DNA of 64,000 nt from Actinomadura madurae (GTDB lineage Bacteria; Actinomycetota; Actinomycetes; Streptosporangiales; Streptosporangiaceae), in assembly GCF_900115095.1 (NCBI RefSeq), contig NZ_FOVH01000019.1:1-64000 (forward strand), in the 5' to 3' direction. The notes beneath the pieces are model-generated. The model searched no databases. It was not told the DNA's origin and saw only the letters and a program-made list of their open reading frames with translations. Numbering within the stretch: the stretch's first letter is position 1; each line of letters begins with the position of its first letter. Position numbers and translations under genes: made by a program. Below, piece by piece: positions 24,832-32,109 of this stretch.

Positions 24832-26190
24832 CTAGGCGCCGCCTGTTCCCGCGCTGGGACGTCCCAGCGCGCGGTACTCCCACCCCGCTTTCCGCCAGGT
24901 GACGGCGTCGAGCGCGTGGCGTCCGTCCACGACCCGCTTGTGGCGGACGACGTCCGCCAGCGCCGCCGGGTCGATCTCCCGGAAGTCCGACCACTCGGTC
25001 AGCAGGACGACGACGTCGGCGTCCCGCGCGACGTCGATCGCGCTGTCGCCGTACCGCAGCTCGGGGAACGCCCTGCGGGCGTTGCCGAGCGCGGCCGGGT
25101 CGTAGATCCGGACGTCCGCGCCGAGGCCGTGCATGGTGCGCGCCACGTCCAGGCCGGGCGCGTCGCGGATGTCGTCGGAGTTGGGCTTGAAGGCGGCGCC
25201 CCACGCGGCGATGCGTTTCCCGGCGAAGTCGCCGCCGAGCAGCTCCCGGACGAGGTCGACGGTGCGGGCGCGGCGGCGCCGGTTGATGTCGTCCACCTCG
25301 CGCAGGAACGACACCGCCTGGCCGACGCCGATCTCCTCCGCGCGGTGCGCGAACGCCCGGATGTCCTTGGGCAGGCAGCCGCCGCCGAAGCCGAGGCCGG
25401 GACGCAGGAACTTGCCGCCGATCCGGTCGTCGAGCGCCAGCGAGTCGGCGAGGTCCTTGACGTCCGCGCCGACCGCCTCGCAGACCTCCGCCATCGCGTT
25501 GATGTAGGAGATCTTGGTGGCCAGGAACGAGTTCGCCGCGACCTTGACCAGCTCGGCGGTGGCGAGGTCGGTCCGGACCACCGGGGTGCCGAGGTCGAGG
25601 ACGGGCTTGAACGCCGCGCGCAGCCGCGCGTCCGCCCAGTCGGACGCGACGCCGAACACCAGCCGGTCGGGACGCAGCGTGTCGTCCACGGCGAAGCCCT
25701 CGCGCAGGAACTCGGGGTTCCACGCCAGCTCGACGTCGGTGCCGGCGGGCGCGAGCTCCTGGACGAGGCCGGTGAGGCGCGCGGCCGTCCCGACCGGCAC
25801 CGTGGACTTGCCGACGACGAGGGCGCGGCGGCGCAGGTGCGGTGCGAGGGAGCGGACGGCGGCGTCGACGTAGGACAGGTCGGCGGCGTCCGAGCCCTCC
25901 TGCTGGGGGGTGCCGACGCAGACGAAGTGGACGTCCCCGAACTCCCCGGCCTCCGCGAAGGAGGTGGTGAAGCGGAGCCGGCCCGAGTCGAGCGCCTTGG
26001 TGAGCAGCTCCGGCAGCCCCGGTTCGAAGATCGGGACCTCGCCGGACGCCAGGCGTTCGACCTTGCGCCGGTCGACGTCCACGCCGAGGACCTCATAGCC
26101 GAGCACGGCCATGCAGATCGCGTGCGTGGCGCCGAGGTAGCCGGTGCCGATGACGGTCAGCCTCGGCGCCTCCGACTCCTCCTGCTGCAT
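24832..26190 (-). CDS. UDP-glucose/GDP-mannose dehydrogenase family protein
   Basis: A 452-residue enzyme that oxidises a nucleotide sugar at C6 in two steps with NAD. The N-terminal Rossmann motif is VIGTGYLGATHA, the central region has KSTVPVGTA and NPEFLREGFAVDD, and the active-site Cys is in GFGGGCLPKD near residue 268. The C-terminal domain has AWGAAFKPNSDDIRDAP. UDP-glucose to UDP-glucuronate is the commonest reaction. The ATG follows GAGGAGGTG. No glycosyltransferase genes are adjacent, so the product's use is unknown. Confidence 0.92.
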   Translation of the reverse strand: MQQEESEAPRLTVIGTGYLGATHAICMAVLGYEVLGVDVDRRKVERLASGEVPIFEPGLPELLTKALDSGRLRFTTSFAEAGEFGDVHFVCVGTPQQEGSDAADLSYVDAAVRSLAPHLRRRALVVGKSTVPVGTAARLTGLVQELAPAGTDVELAWNPEFLREGFAVDDTLRPDRLVFGVASDWADARLRAAFKPVLDLGTPVVRTDLATAELVKVAANSFLATKISYINAMAEVCEAVGADVKDLADSLALDDRIGGKFLRPGLGFGGGCLPKDIRAFAHRAEEIGVGQAVSFLREVDDINRRRRARTVDLVRELLGGDFAGKRIAAWGAAFKPNSDDIRDAPGLDVARTMHGLGADVRIYDPAALGNARRAFPELRYGDSAIDVARDADVVVLLTEWSDFREIDPAALADVVRHKRVVDGRHALDAVTWRKAGWEYRALGRPSAGTGGA

Positions 26191-26506
26191 TGCGCACCTC
26201 CTCGTGCACCGCGGGTGTGTTCGCGCCCGCTCGATCTTGCCACCACGTGCGGGGCGGCTGTAGCCGGGTGGGGCCCGCGGGACGAACCCGCCGGTCGTGG
26301 ATCGGCGGGCCCGTTGGGTCGGCCCGCGACCCGGGTGACGTGGCTCACGCGGGACGTCCGGGCGTGGTATCGATGTGGCCTGCGTCCCCCAGATTCAGGG
26401 GGATCCGGGGTGGTTGCCACTGGTTACCAGCGGGTAGCATGATGTCGAGTTACTAACCAGTACGAAGCGGGGCCCCCGGCCGCCGCCGGACCAGACGGAG
26501 TCTCGA
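26191..26506. other. Divergent intergenic region (316 bp)
   Basis: The gap between the divergent UDP-sugar dehydrogenase and acyl-CoA dehydrogenase genes has no supportable coding frame. Near its right end it holds the imperfect operator-like cluster CTGGTTACCAG (26420-26430) and TACTAACCAGTA (26451-26462). The left part shows nothing clear. Confidence 0.6.
26420..26462. promoter_or_regulatory. Candidate operator of the acyl-CoA dehydrogenase gene
   Basis: CTGGT-T-ACCAG (26420-26430) is a perfect inverted repeat, and TACT-AACC-AGTA (26451-26462) is a second one 20 bp on, 45 bp before the ATG. Both share the ACCAG core. TetR-type regulators of fatty-acid genes often use sites of this kind, but no regulator is encoded beside it. 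Confidence 0.4.
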
Positions 26507-28342
26507 ATGGGGCACTACAAGAGCAACCTCCGGGACCTGGAGTTCAACCTCTTCGAGGTGTTCAGGCGCCAGGACCTCCTCGGCAGCGGCCCGTACGCGG
26601 AGCTGGACGAGGACACCGCGCGCAGCATCCTCGACGAGGTGAAGCGGCTGGCCGAGGGACCGATCGCCGACTCCTTCGAGGACGCCGACCGCAACCCCCC
26701 GGTGTTCGACCCCGCCACCGGCACGGTGACGATGCCGGAGGGCTTCAAGAGGTCGTTCCGGGCGTTGATGGACGCCGAATGGTATCGCCTCGACCTCGCC
26801 CCCGAGTTCGGCGGCAGCGGCGCCCCCCGCTCCCTGACCTGGGCGGTCGCCGAGCAGGTGCTGGGCGCCAACCCGGCCGTCTACATGTTCGCCTCCGGCC
26901 CCGGTTTCGCGCAGATCCTGTGGCACATCGGCACGCCCGAGCAGAAGCGGTTCGCCGAGCTGGCCCTTGAGCGGCAGTGGGGCGCCACGATGGTCCTGAC
27001 CGAGCCGGACGCCGGCTCCGACGTCGGCGCCGGGCGCGCCAAGGCCGTCCGGCAGCCGGACGGCACCTGGCACATCGAGGGCGTCAAGCGCTTCATCACC
27101 TCGGCCGAGCACGACATGGCCGAGAACATCTTCCACCTGGTGCTGGCCCGTCCCGAGGGCGCCGGCCCCGGCACCAAGGGCCTGTCGATGTTCCTCGTCC
27201 CCAAGTACCTGGTCGACCTGGAGACCGGCGAGCTGGGCGAGCGCAACGGCGCCTACGTGACGAACGTCGAGAAGAAGATGGGCCTGAAGGTCTCCACGAC
27301 CTGCGAGCTGACCTTCGGCGAGAAGCACCCGGCGATCGGCTACCTGGTCGGCGACGTCCACCAGGGCATCAGGCAGATGTTCCTCGTCATCGAGTACGCC
27401 CGGATGATGGTCGGCACCAAGGCCATCGCGACCCTGTCGACCGGCTACCTGAACGCGCTGGAGTACGCCAAGGAGCGCGTGCAGGGCGCTGACATGACGC
27501 AGATGACGGACAAGACCGCTCCGCGCGTCACGATCACCCACCACCCGGACGTCCGCCGCAGCCTCATGACGCAGAAGGCCTACGCCGAGGGCATGCGCGC
27601 GCTGGTGCTGCTCACCGCGTCCTACCAGGACGCCGTGCAGCTCGCCGAGCACGAGGGCCGCAAGGACGAGACCGCCGAGAAGATCAACGATCTGCTGCTG
27701 CCGATCGTGAAGGGCTTCGGCTCCGAGCGGGCCTACGCGCTGCTCGGCGCCGAGTCGCTGCAGACCCTCGGTGGCTCCGGCTTCCTGCAGGACTACCCGA
27801 TCGAGCAGTACATCCGCGACTCCAAGATCGACACCCTGTACGAGGGCACCACCGCGATCCAGGGCCAGGACCTGTTCTTCCGCAAGATCCTGCGGGACAA
27901 CGGCGAGGCGCTGAAGGTGCTCGCCGGCGAGATCAAGGCGTTCGCCGAGTCCGAGGCCGGCAACGGGCGGCTGAAGAACGAGCGGGCCCTGCTCGGCCGC
28001 GCCCTCGACGACGTCCAGGGCATCATCGACCCGATGGTCGGTTGGGCGCTCGGCTCGATGGAGAACCCGAAGGAGCTGTACAAGATCGGGCTCAACTCGT
28101 CCCGGCTGCTGCTCGCCCTCGGCGACCTCATCGTCGGCTGGCTGCTCCTCCGCCAGGCCGACGTCGCGCTGACCGCCCTCGGCGGCGGGGACGTCTCCGG
28201 CTCCGACAAGGCGTTCTACACCGGCAAGGTCGCGGCCGCGCAGTTCTTCTGCCAGACCGTCCTGCCCCGCCTGGCGTCCGACAGAGCCATAACCGAGGCC
28301 ACCACCCTCGACGTGATGGACCTTGACGAAGCAGCCTTCTAG
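26507..28342 (+). CDS. Acyl-CoA dehydrogenase, FadE5-like
   Basis: A 611-residue flavoenzyme, longer than the common 380-residue acyl-CoA dehydrogenases and like mycobacterial FadE5 in length and motifs. The N-terminal part includes YKSNLRDLEFNLFEVF. The central FAD-binding signature is MVLTEPDAGSDVGA. The catalytic base is Glu446 or near, in DTLYEGTTAIQGQDL, and the C-terminal helical extension is present. It introduces the alpha-beta double bond in fatty acyl-CoA during beta-oxidation. It stands alone, followed by a strong hairpin. Confidence 0.93.
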   Translation: MGHYKSNLRDLEFNLFEVFRRQDLLGSGPYAELDEDTARSILDEVKRLAEGPIADSFEDADRNPPVFDPATGTVTMPEGFKRSFRALMDAEWYRLDLAPEFGGSGAPRSLTWAVAEQVLGANPAVYMFASGPGFAQILWHIGTPEQKRFAELALERQWGATMVLTEPDAGSDVGAGRAKAVRQPDGTWHIEGVKRFITSAEHDMAENIFHLVLARPEGAGPGTKGLSMFLVPKYLVDLETGELGERNGAYVTNVEKKMGLKVSTTCELTFGEKHPAIGYLVGDVHQGIRQMFLVIEYARMMVGTKAIATLSTGYLNALEYAKERVQGADMTQMTDKTAPRVTITHHPDVRRSLMTQKAYAEGMRALVLLTASYQDAVQLAEHEGRKDETAEKINDLLLPIVKGFGSERAYALLGAESLQTLGGSGFLQDYPIEQYIRDSKIDTLYEGTTAIQGQDLFFRKILRDNGEALKVLAGEIKAFAESEAGNGRLKNERALLGRALDDVQGIIDPMVGWALGSMENPKELYKIGLNSSRLLLALGDLIVGWLLLRQADVALTALGGGDVSGSDKAFYTGKVAAAQFFCQTVLPRLASDRAITEATTLDVMDLDEAAF

Positions 28343-28356
28343 ACCCCACCCAACAG

Positions 28357-28381
28357 GCCCCCGCCAATCGACGGCGGGGGC
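28357..28381 (+). terminator. Terminator of the acyl-CoA dehydrogenase gene
   Basis: GCCCCCGCC (28357-28365) pairs with GGCGGGGGC (28373-28381) around a 7-nt loop, 15 bp after the stop. Confidence 0.8.
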
Positions 28382-28478
28382 GGGGGCATCGCCGCGCCGT
28401 CACACGCCGGCCGCCTACCTGCTCGCTCACACCCGAGACGGACGCGCTTCACGCGGATCCACACGCTAGGCTTGTCGA

Positions 28479-28496
28479 TGTACGTGATTACGTACA
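28479..28496 (+). promoter_or_regulatory. Operator of the yefM-yoeB pair
   Basis: TGTACGT-GATT-ACGTACA is a perfect 7-bp inverted repeat 22 bp before the antitoxin ATG. The outer TGTAC/GTACA halves match the TGTACA core recognised by YefM in E. coli, which represses its own operon. Autoregulation here is inferred. Confidence 0.7.
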
Positions 28497-28517
28497 CTTC
28501 GGTGGAGGGGATGTGCG

Positions 28518-28790
28518 ATGCACCCGATGTCCGCGAGCGAGTTCCGTTCGAATCTGGCGGCGGCCCTGGATCGCGTCACCGAAGATCTCGACGAGATCAT
28601 CGTGACCCGGCCCAACCGCGACGCCGCCATCGTGATCAGCCTGAGCGAGTACGAGTCGCTGAAGGAGACGGCTTTCCTGCTCGGCACCCCTGCCAACGCC
28701 CGCCATCTCGCCGCCTCGATCGAGAGCCTGCGCGGCGGCGGGGCCCAGCCGCACGAACTCATTGAGGACGACGACCAGGAAGCCGAGTGA
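28518..28790 (+). CDS. yefM: Phd/YefM-family antitoxin
   Basis: A 90-residue antitoxin. The N-terminal DNA-binding and dimerisation part (HPMSASEFRSNLAAALDRV, IIVTRPNRDAAIVISLSEYESLKET) is typical of Phd/YefM. The acidic C-terminus (HELIEDDDQEAE) is the disordered segment that would wrap the toxin. It overlaps the toxin gene by 4 bp (GTGA), which fits antitoxin-first operons. A YefM-type operator precedes it. Confidence 0.92.
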   Translation: MHPMSASEFRSNLAAALDRVTEDLDEIIVTRPNRDAAIVISLSEYESLKETAFLLGTPANARHLAASIESLRGGGAQPHELIEDDDQEAE

Positions 28791-29044
28791 AGATCCTCTT
28801 CACGCCGGAGGCCTGGGACGACTACCTCTGGTGGCAGCGCAACGACCGTGCGACCCTCAAACGGTTGAACCGGCTGATCGAAGACATCTGCCGCAACGGT
28901 TACGAAGGCATCGGCAAGCCCGAAGCCCTCCGTCAGAGCCTGTCGGGCTTCTGGTCACGCCGCATCACCACCGAACACCGCATCGTCTACGTCATCGAAG
29001 CGGACACCGTCCAGATCATCGCCTGTCGCACCCACTACGAATGA
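28787..29044 (+). CDS. yoeB: YoeB/Txe-family mRNA interferase toxin
   Basis: An 85-residue RelE-superfamily toxin that cleaves mRNA in the ribosomal A site. The characteristic segments are FTPEAWDDYLWWQRND, LKRLNRLIEDICRNGYEGIGKPE, LSGFWSRRITTEHRIVY (catalytic Arg and His region) and the C-terminal CRTHYE, with the His-Tyr end expected for YoeB. All key residues seem intact, so it is probably active and held in check by the adjacent antitoxin. Confidence 0.93.
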   Translation: MKILFTPEAWDDYLWWQRNDRATLKRLNRLIEDICRNGYEGIGKPEALRQSLSGFWSRRITTEHRIVYVIEADTVQIIACRTHYE

Positions 29045-29258
29045 CCGGACGAAGCTCCCGGACATGGATCTGGTTTCCATGATCGGCTCCCGTCCCAGTC
29101 TCGGGTGGGCAGCGGAGACATCGGTTCAGGGTTCAGTAACTCTCGTCGCGTAGGCGGAGGGGTAGGACGCTCCCACGGCGCGGCGGGTGAGGACCTCGGG
29201 TGCGGCGGCCAGACCGCGTGAGAGCAGGCGGGGGCTCAGGTCTTTCGCGGGTTGGCGG

Positions 29259-29717
29259 TCATGGGAGTGGGGCCGCGGGCGCCAGGTGGAGGCAGGTGGT
29301 CAGGAGCCAGCGCACGACGCGGCGGGCACGCCTGCCGCGCTGCGTCGGCCGCCGAGTGGCGGACCGCGCGGTCGTCCAGGTGCCGTCTGCGCGGCGAGTG
29401 GAGGGACGAGGGTGGCGCACGTACGGCTCGGACCTGACGCGGGGACGCGGGCGGGACACAGCGGCGCGGAGTCGGCGGGCCAGATCGGCGGCCGTCCTGG
29501 CTTCGACCAGCCGATCCGGGAGGAGCGCCCAGAACGAACCGCTGAACTCGCCGTGCCAAATGCAGATGCCGGGAAAGGCACGGTGCAGGTCATCGAGGGC
29601 CCGGTCGATGTCGAGATCCAGTTCCAGACGTCCGACCGGACGCGCGGACGGGGATGGCGCGGGCGCTGCGCGGGCCTGCGTCGGCCGGTCGTACCACGCC
29701 TCGGGTATGTGGGTCAT
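29259..29717 (-). CDS. Hypothetical protein, last gene of the ATPase operon
   Basis: A 152-residue protein from the ATG at 29717, which has GGAGGC upstream. The ordered part is residues 20-95 (LELDLDIDRALDDLHRAFPG, ICIWHGEFSGSFWALLPDRLVEARTAADLARRLR). The rest is Arg/Thr-rich and the extreme C-terminus is hydrophobic (VVRWLLTTCLHLAP). I recall similar small proteins beside Scr1/DUF397 clusters in actinomycetes, without known function. The C-terminal third has weaker coding character, so the true end is less certain. Confidence 0.6.
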   Translation of the reverse strand: MTHIPEAWYDRPTQARAAPAPSPSARPVGRLELDLDIDRALDDLHRAFPGICIWHGEFSGSFWALLPDRLVEARTAADLARRLRAAVSRPRPRVRSEPYVRHPRPSTRRADGTWTTARSATRRPTQRGRRARRVVRWLLTTCLHLAPAAPLP

Positions 29718-29736
29718 CGGGTTGCCTCCGGCCGCG

Positions 29737-30114
29737 CTACCAGGTGGACGGGAACATGCGGTGCTTGAGGGCGGCGTCGACATGGTCGGCGGCGCGCTTG
29801 GTGTCGCCGCAAGGGGAGAGGTAGCCGTGCCGTCCGCGCCCGGCCTCGTGGTAGGCCCAGCCGCCGCCGGGCATGGCGTGGACGGTCACCGCCACGCGGA
29901 CGTGGTCGTCCGGGCTGAACGCGAACACCCACAGCAGCGGGGGACGGGTGGGGAATTCGTCGGCCTGGTAGAGCTTGACGTAGCGGTAGCTCTTGGCTTG
30001 GAGGGCGATGGCGAGCAGGTCGAGATTGCGGATGGCGGTGGAGCGTCCCAGCCGGGTTCGCCACCGCAGCAGGTGCCGCTCTGCCTGGACGTTCAGCGGG
30101 CGCAGCGAGCCCAT
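29737..30114 (-). CDS. Hypothetical protein in the ATPase operon
   Basis: A 125-residue protein without signal or membrane segment. Readable parts are RWRTRLGRSTAIRNLDLLAIALQ, PPLLWVFAFSPDDHVRVAVTV and GGWAYHEAGRGRHGYLSPCGD, a mixed alpha/beta pattern. I do not recognise a named family. It overlaps the upstream ATPase gene by 22 bp and is followed 19 bp later by another small gene, so the three form an operon. Confidence 0.65.
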   Translation of the reverse strand: MGSLRPLNVQAERHLLRWRTRLGRSTAIRNLDLLAIALQAKSYRYVKLYQADEFPTRPPLLWVFAFSPDDHVRVAVTVHAMPGGGWAYHEAGRGRHGYLSPCGDTKRAADHVDAALKHRMFPSTW

Positions 30115-30491
30115 GTGATTTTTCCTTCCTCGTTGAGCGGGCGGACGCCCCAGTCGTGGACGAGTTGCTCCATGAGCAGCAGGCCGCGCCCGCTTTCGGC
30201 GTCGTCGGACTCGTCCTGGACGAGGGGGAGGGCGCTGCTCTCGTCCCAGACCTCGATGACGGTGAGCGGCTCGCGCACGTCCGGGAAGATACGGACGACG
30301 ATGTGCCCAAGCCCGACGTGCTTGTAGCTGTTGGTCACCAGCTCGGTAACCACCAGCCGGCCGACGAAGTCATCGGCGTGCCCGAGCTCGTGGAACCGGT
30401 CGGTGAGGTAGCGGCGCGCTTTCGCGGGCGCCTCGTCGGACGGATCGAGGACGAGCGGCGCCGCCTCCGGCGCGAGCATGACCGCTGGCAT
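30093..30491 (-). CDS. ATP-binding protein (HATPase_c_2, anti-sigma-like)
   Basis: A 132-residue GHKL ATPase from the ATG at 30491, with GGAGGGG upstream. The N box is VVTELVTNSYKH, the G1 box is IEVWDES, and the G2 region is ESGRGLLLMEQL. Proteins of this kind are frequently encoded next to Scr1-type regulators and DUF397 proteins in actinomycetes. It is divergent from the Scr1-type gene at 30695, with a 203-bp gap for both promoters. Its partner protein is not evident. Confidence 0.82.
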   Translation of the reverse strand: MPAVMLAPEAAPLVLDPSDEAPAKARRYLTDRFHELGHADDFVGRLVVTELVTNSYKHVGLGHIVVRIFPDVREPLTVIEVWDESSALPLVQDESDDAESGRGLLLMEQLVHDWGVRPLNEEGKITWARCAR

Positions 30492-30694
30492 CGGTGAACC
30501 CCTCCAGCCTGGACGGAGGCTGATCTCGAACGGGGCCAACACGCCAAACCGGTAGAACCCGCCGCTATCACCCTGTGTAATCGAACGAACACCATGAAGC
30601 CACAGGAGGGCGTACGTTAACAGTTGACTGGAGAAGCGCCCACAATCCGGTTGCAATCGTTAGCGCTGCGGTTACCCCCCCGAGGAGAGATCAA

Positions 30695-31498
30695 ATGGCC
30701 GACTCGCGTAACAAGGGCAAGGACAGTCCTGAGCTCCGAACCTTTGGTGCGGAGGTGAGGCGCTTGCGCGAGGCCGGAGGACTCAACCAGACAGAGTTGG
30801 CCGCGCTGGTGCATGTTTCGCGTGCCTACATCAGCCACGTTGAACGTGGGACAACGCGCTGCCGCTTGGACTTCGCAACCCGGCTGGACAGTGGGCTGCG
30901 CGCGAACGGTGAGGTGGTCCAGGCGTGGAACGCGCTAGTAGAGGCGATCAAGTCAATCAAGTATGCCAAATACTTCGTTGACTTCCCGAAGGCGGAGTTG
31001 ACCGCAAACTTGATCCGCGTCTACGAGACCCACATTGTGAACGGGCTGTTTCAGACCGAAGCCTATGCAGGCGCGATCTTGAAGAGTCCCGATGACGTCC
31101 TCACCCGGATGAACCGGCAGAAGCGGGTCTTGGATGACCCTGCGCCCAAGATCTTCGTAGTGCTGGAGGAGAGCGTCCTGTCCAGGCAGGTCGGCACAGT
31201 GGACGTCATGCGGGAGCAACTCGAGTACCTGATCGAGCTGTCCCATAGAGACGGCATCCGGCTCCAGGTCCTCCCGACTGTCTACGTAGAGGAGTCGCGA
31301 GCCGCCTTCGCCATCGCCACCCAGGCCGACCGCAGTGAGGCCGCATACATCGTGAACGCGACGCAAGGTGTGACCAGCGCAGATCCGGAAGACCTGACCA
31401 TGTTGAACGAAACGTTCGCTAGTCTGCAAGCAGAGGCGCTCAACGTGAGGGACAGCCGAGCGCTGATCAGAAGGGTGATTGACGAAAGATGGACCTGA
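30695..31498 (+). CDS. Scr1-type XRE regulator (DUF5753)
   Basis: A 267-residue regulator. The N-terminal helix-turn-helix is VRRLREAGGLNQTELAALVHVSRAYISHVERG. The remainder is the DUF5753 region, with FVDFPKAELTANLIRVYETHIVNGLFQTEAYA and ESVLSRQVGTVDVMREQLEYLIEL. In Streptomyces, Scr1 (antitoxin-like regulator) pairs with a small DUF397 protein. Here the stop overlaps the start of the DUF397 gene by 10 bp, which fits that pairing. Base composition is noticeably less GC-rich than in the flanking housekeeping genes. Confidence 0.9.
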   Translation: MADSRNKGKDSPELRTFGAEVRRLREAGGLNQTELAALVHVSRAYISHVERGTTRCRLDFATRLDSGLRANGEVVQAWNALVEAIKSIKYAKYFVDFPKAELTANLIRVYETHIVNGLFQTEAYAGAILKSPDDVLTRMNRQKRVLDDPAPKIFVVLEESVLSRQVGTVDVMREQLEYLIELSHRDGIRLQVLPTVYVEESRAAFAIATQADRSEAAYIVNATQGVTSADPEDLTMLNETFASLQAEALNVRDSRALIRRVIDERWT

Positions 31499-31674
31499 GC
31501 AAGGCAGTGTGGCGCAAGGCTTCGCGCAGCACAGTCCAGAATGACAACTGTGTCGAGGTCGCTGGCGTGTCGAACATCGTAGCGTTCCGTGACAGCAAGG
31601 ACCCCGACGGCCCCAAGCTCGTCATCAGCCACAGCGATTTCCAAAGCCTCGCAAGAAAAGTCAAGAACCTTTAG
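31489..31674 (+). CDS. DUF397 protein (Scr1 partner)
   Basis: A 61-residue protein with the complete DUF397 pattern: AVWRKASRSTVQNDNCVEVAG, then VAFRDSKDPDGPKLVISHSDFQSLARKVK. In the Scr1/Scr2 pair of Streptomyces this small protein relieves or modifies the activity of the XRE partner. The overlap with the regulator gene implies co-translation. Confidence 0.9.
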   Translation: MDLSKAVWRKASRSTVQNDNCVEVAGVSNIVAFRDSKDPDGPKLVISHSDFQSLARKVKNL

Positions 31675-31707
31675 TCCGCTTACGATGAGTTTGAGTAGTC
31701 GTTCGAG

Positions 31708-31882
31708 ATGAATTTCGACAGGCAGTGTGGCGTAAGGCGGCACGAAGCACGGCCGAGGGCGACAACTGCGTCGAGGTCGCCGATGTGTCGAGCGTCGTGA
31801 CAGCAAGAACCCCAACGGTCCGATACTCGTGGTGAGTCGCCATGGCTTCGGTCGCCTCGCTCAGGCGCTCAAGGACCTCTGA
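31708..31882 (+). pseudogene. Second DUF397 gene, broken by two frameshifts
   Basis: Thirty-four bases after the intact gene lies a degraded copy. After the ATG at 31708 the frame is lost about codon 5. In the next frame AVWRKAARSTAEGDNCVEV is readable, then the frame is lost again near the VSSV segment. RDSKNPNGPILVVSRHGFGR, LAQALKDL and a TGA at 31880-31882 are in a third frame. Relative to the intact copy these look like one 1-bp deletion and one deletion of 3n+1 bases. It is probably a relic of a tandem duplication. Confidence 0.8.
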
Positions 31883-31918
31883 CAGGCGTAACGCGACGGA
31901 CGGTCCGACGAGGACGCG

Positions 31919-31947
31919 CCCTGGCACTGGCAACTGATGTGCCAGGG
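31919..31947 (+). terminator. Hairpin after the DUF397 pair
   Basis: CCCTGGCAC (31919-31927) pairs perfectly with GTGCCAGGG (31939-31947) across an 11-nt loop. It separates the DUF397 region from hsdM and is a probable terminator. Confidence 0.6.
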
Positions 31948-32109
31948 ACAGGAGAGAGAGCTGGCGCCCAGGATGGCCGTCCGTCAAAGCTCGTTACCCA
32001 AGAAGCGAGGTGTCATGTCCTGGCATGCGGGGACACGCGGAGCCGAGGCAACCGCCTCGACCTGCGGGAGTTGAGCGCGGGCGGTGCCACGAGCTACTAG
32101 AGTTCTGGC

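Noticed and set aside
29187..30327. A plus-strand reading frame across 29.2-30.3 kb
   Set aside because: It is antisense to three overlapping minus-strand genes with ribosome sites; its translation is Arg/Gly/Ala-rich without domains.
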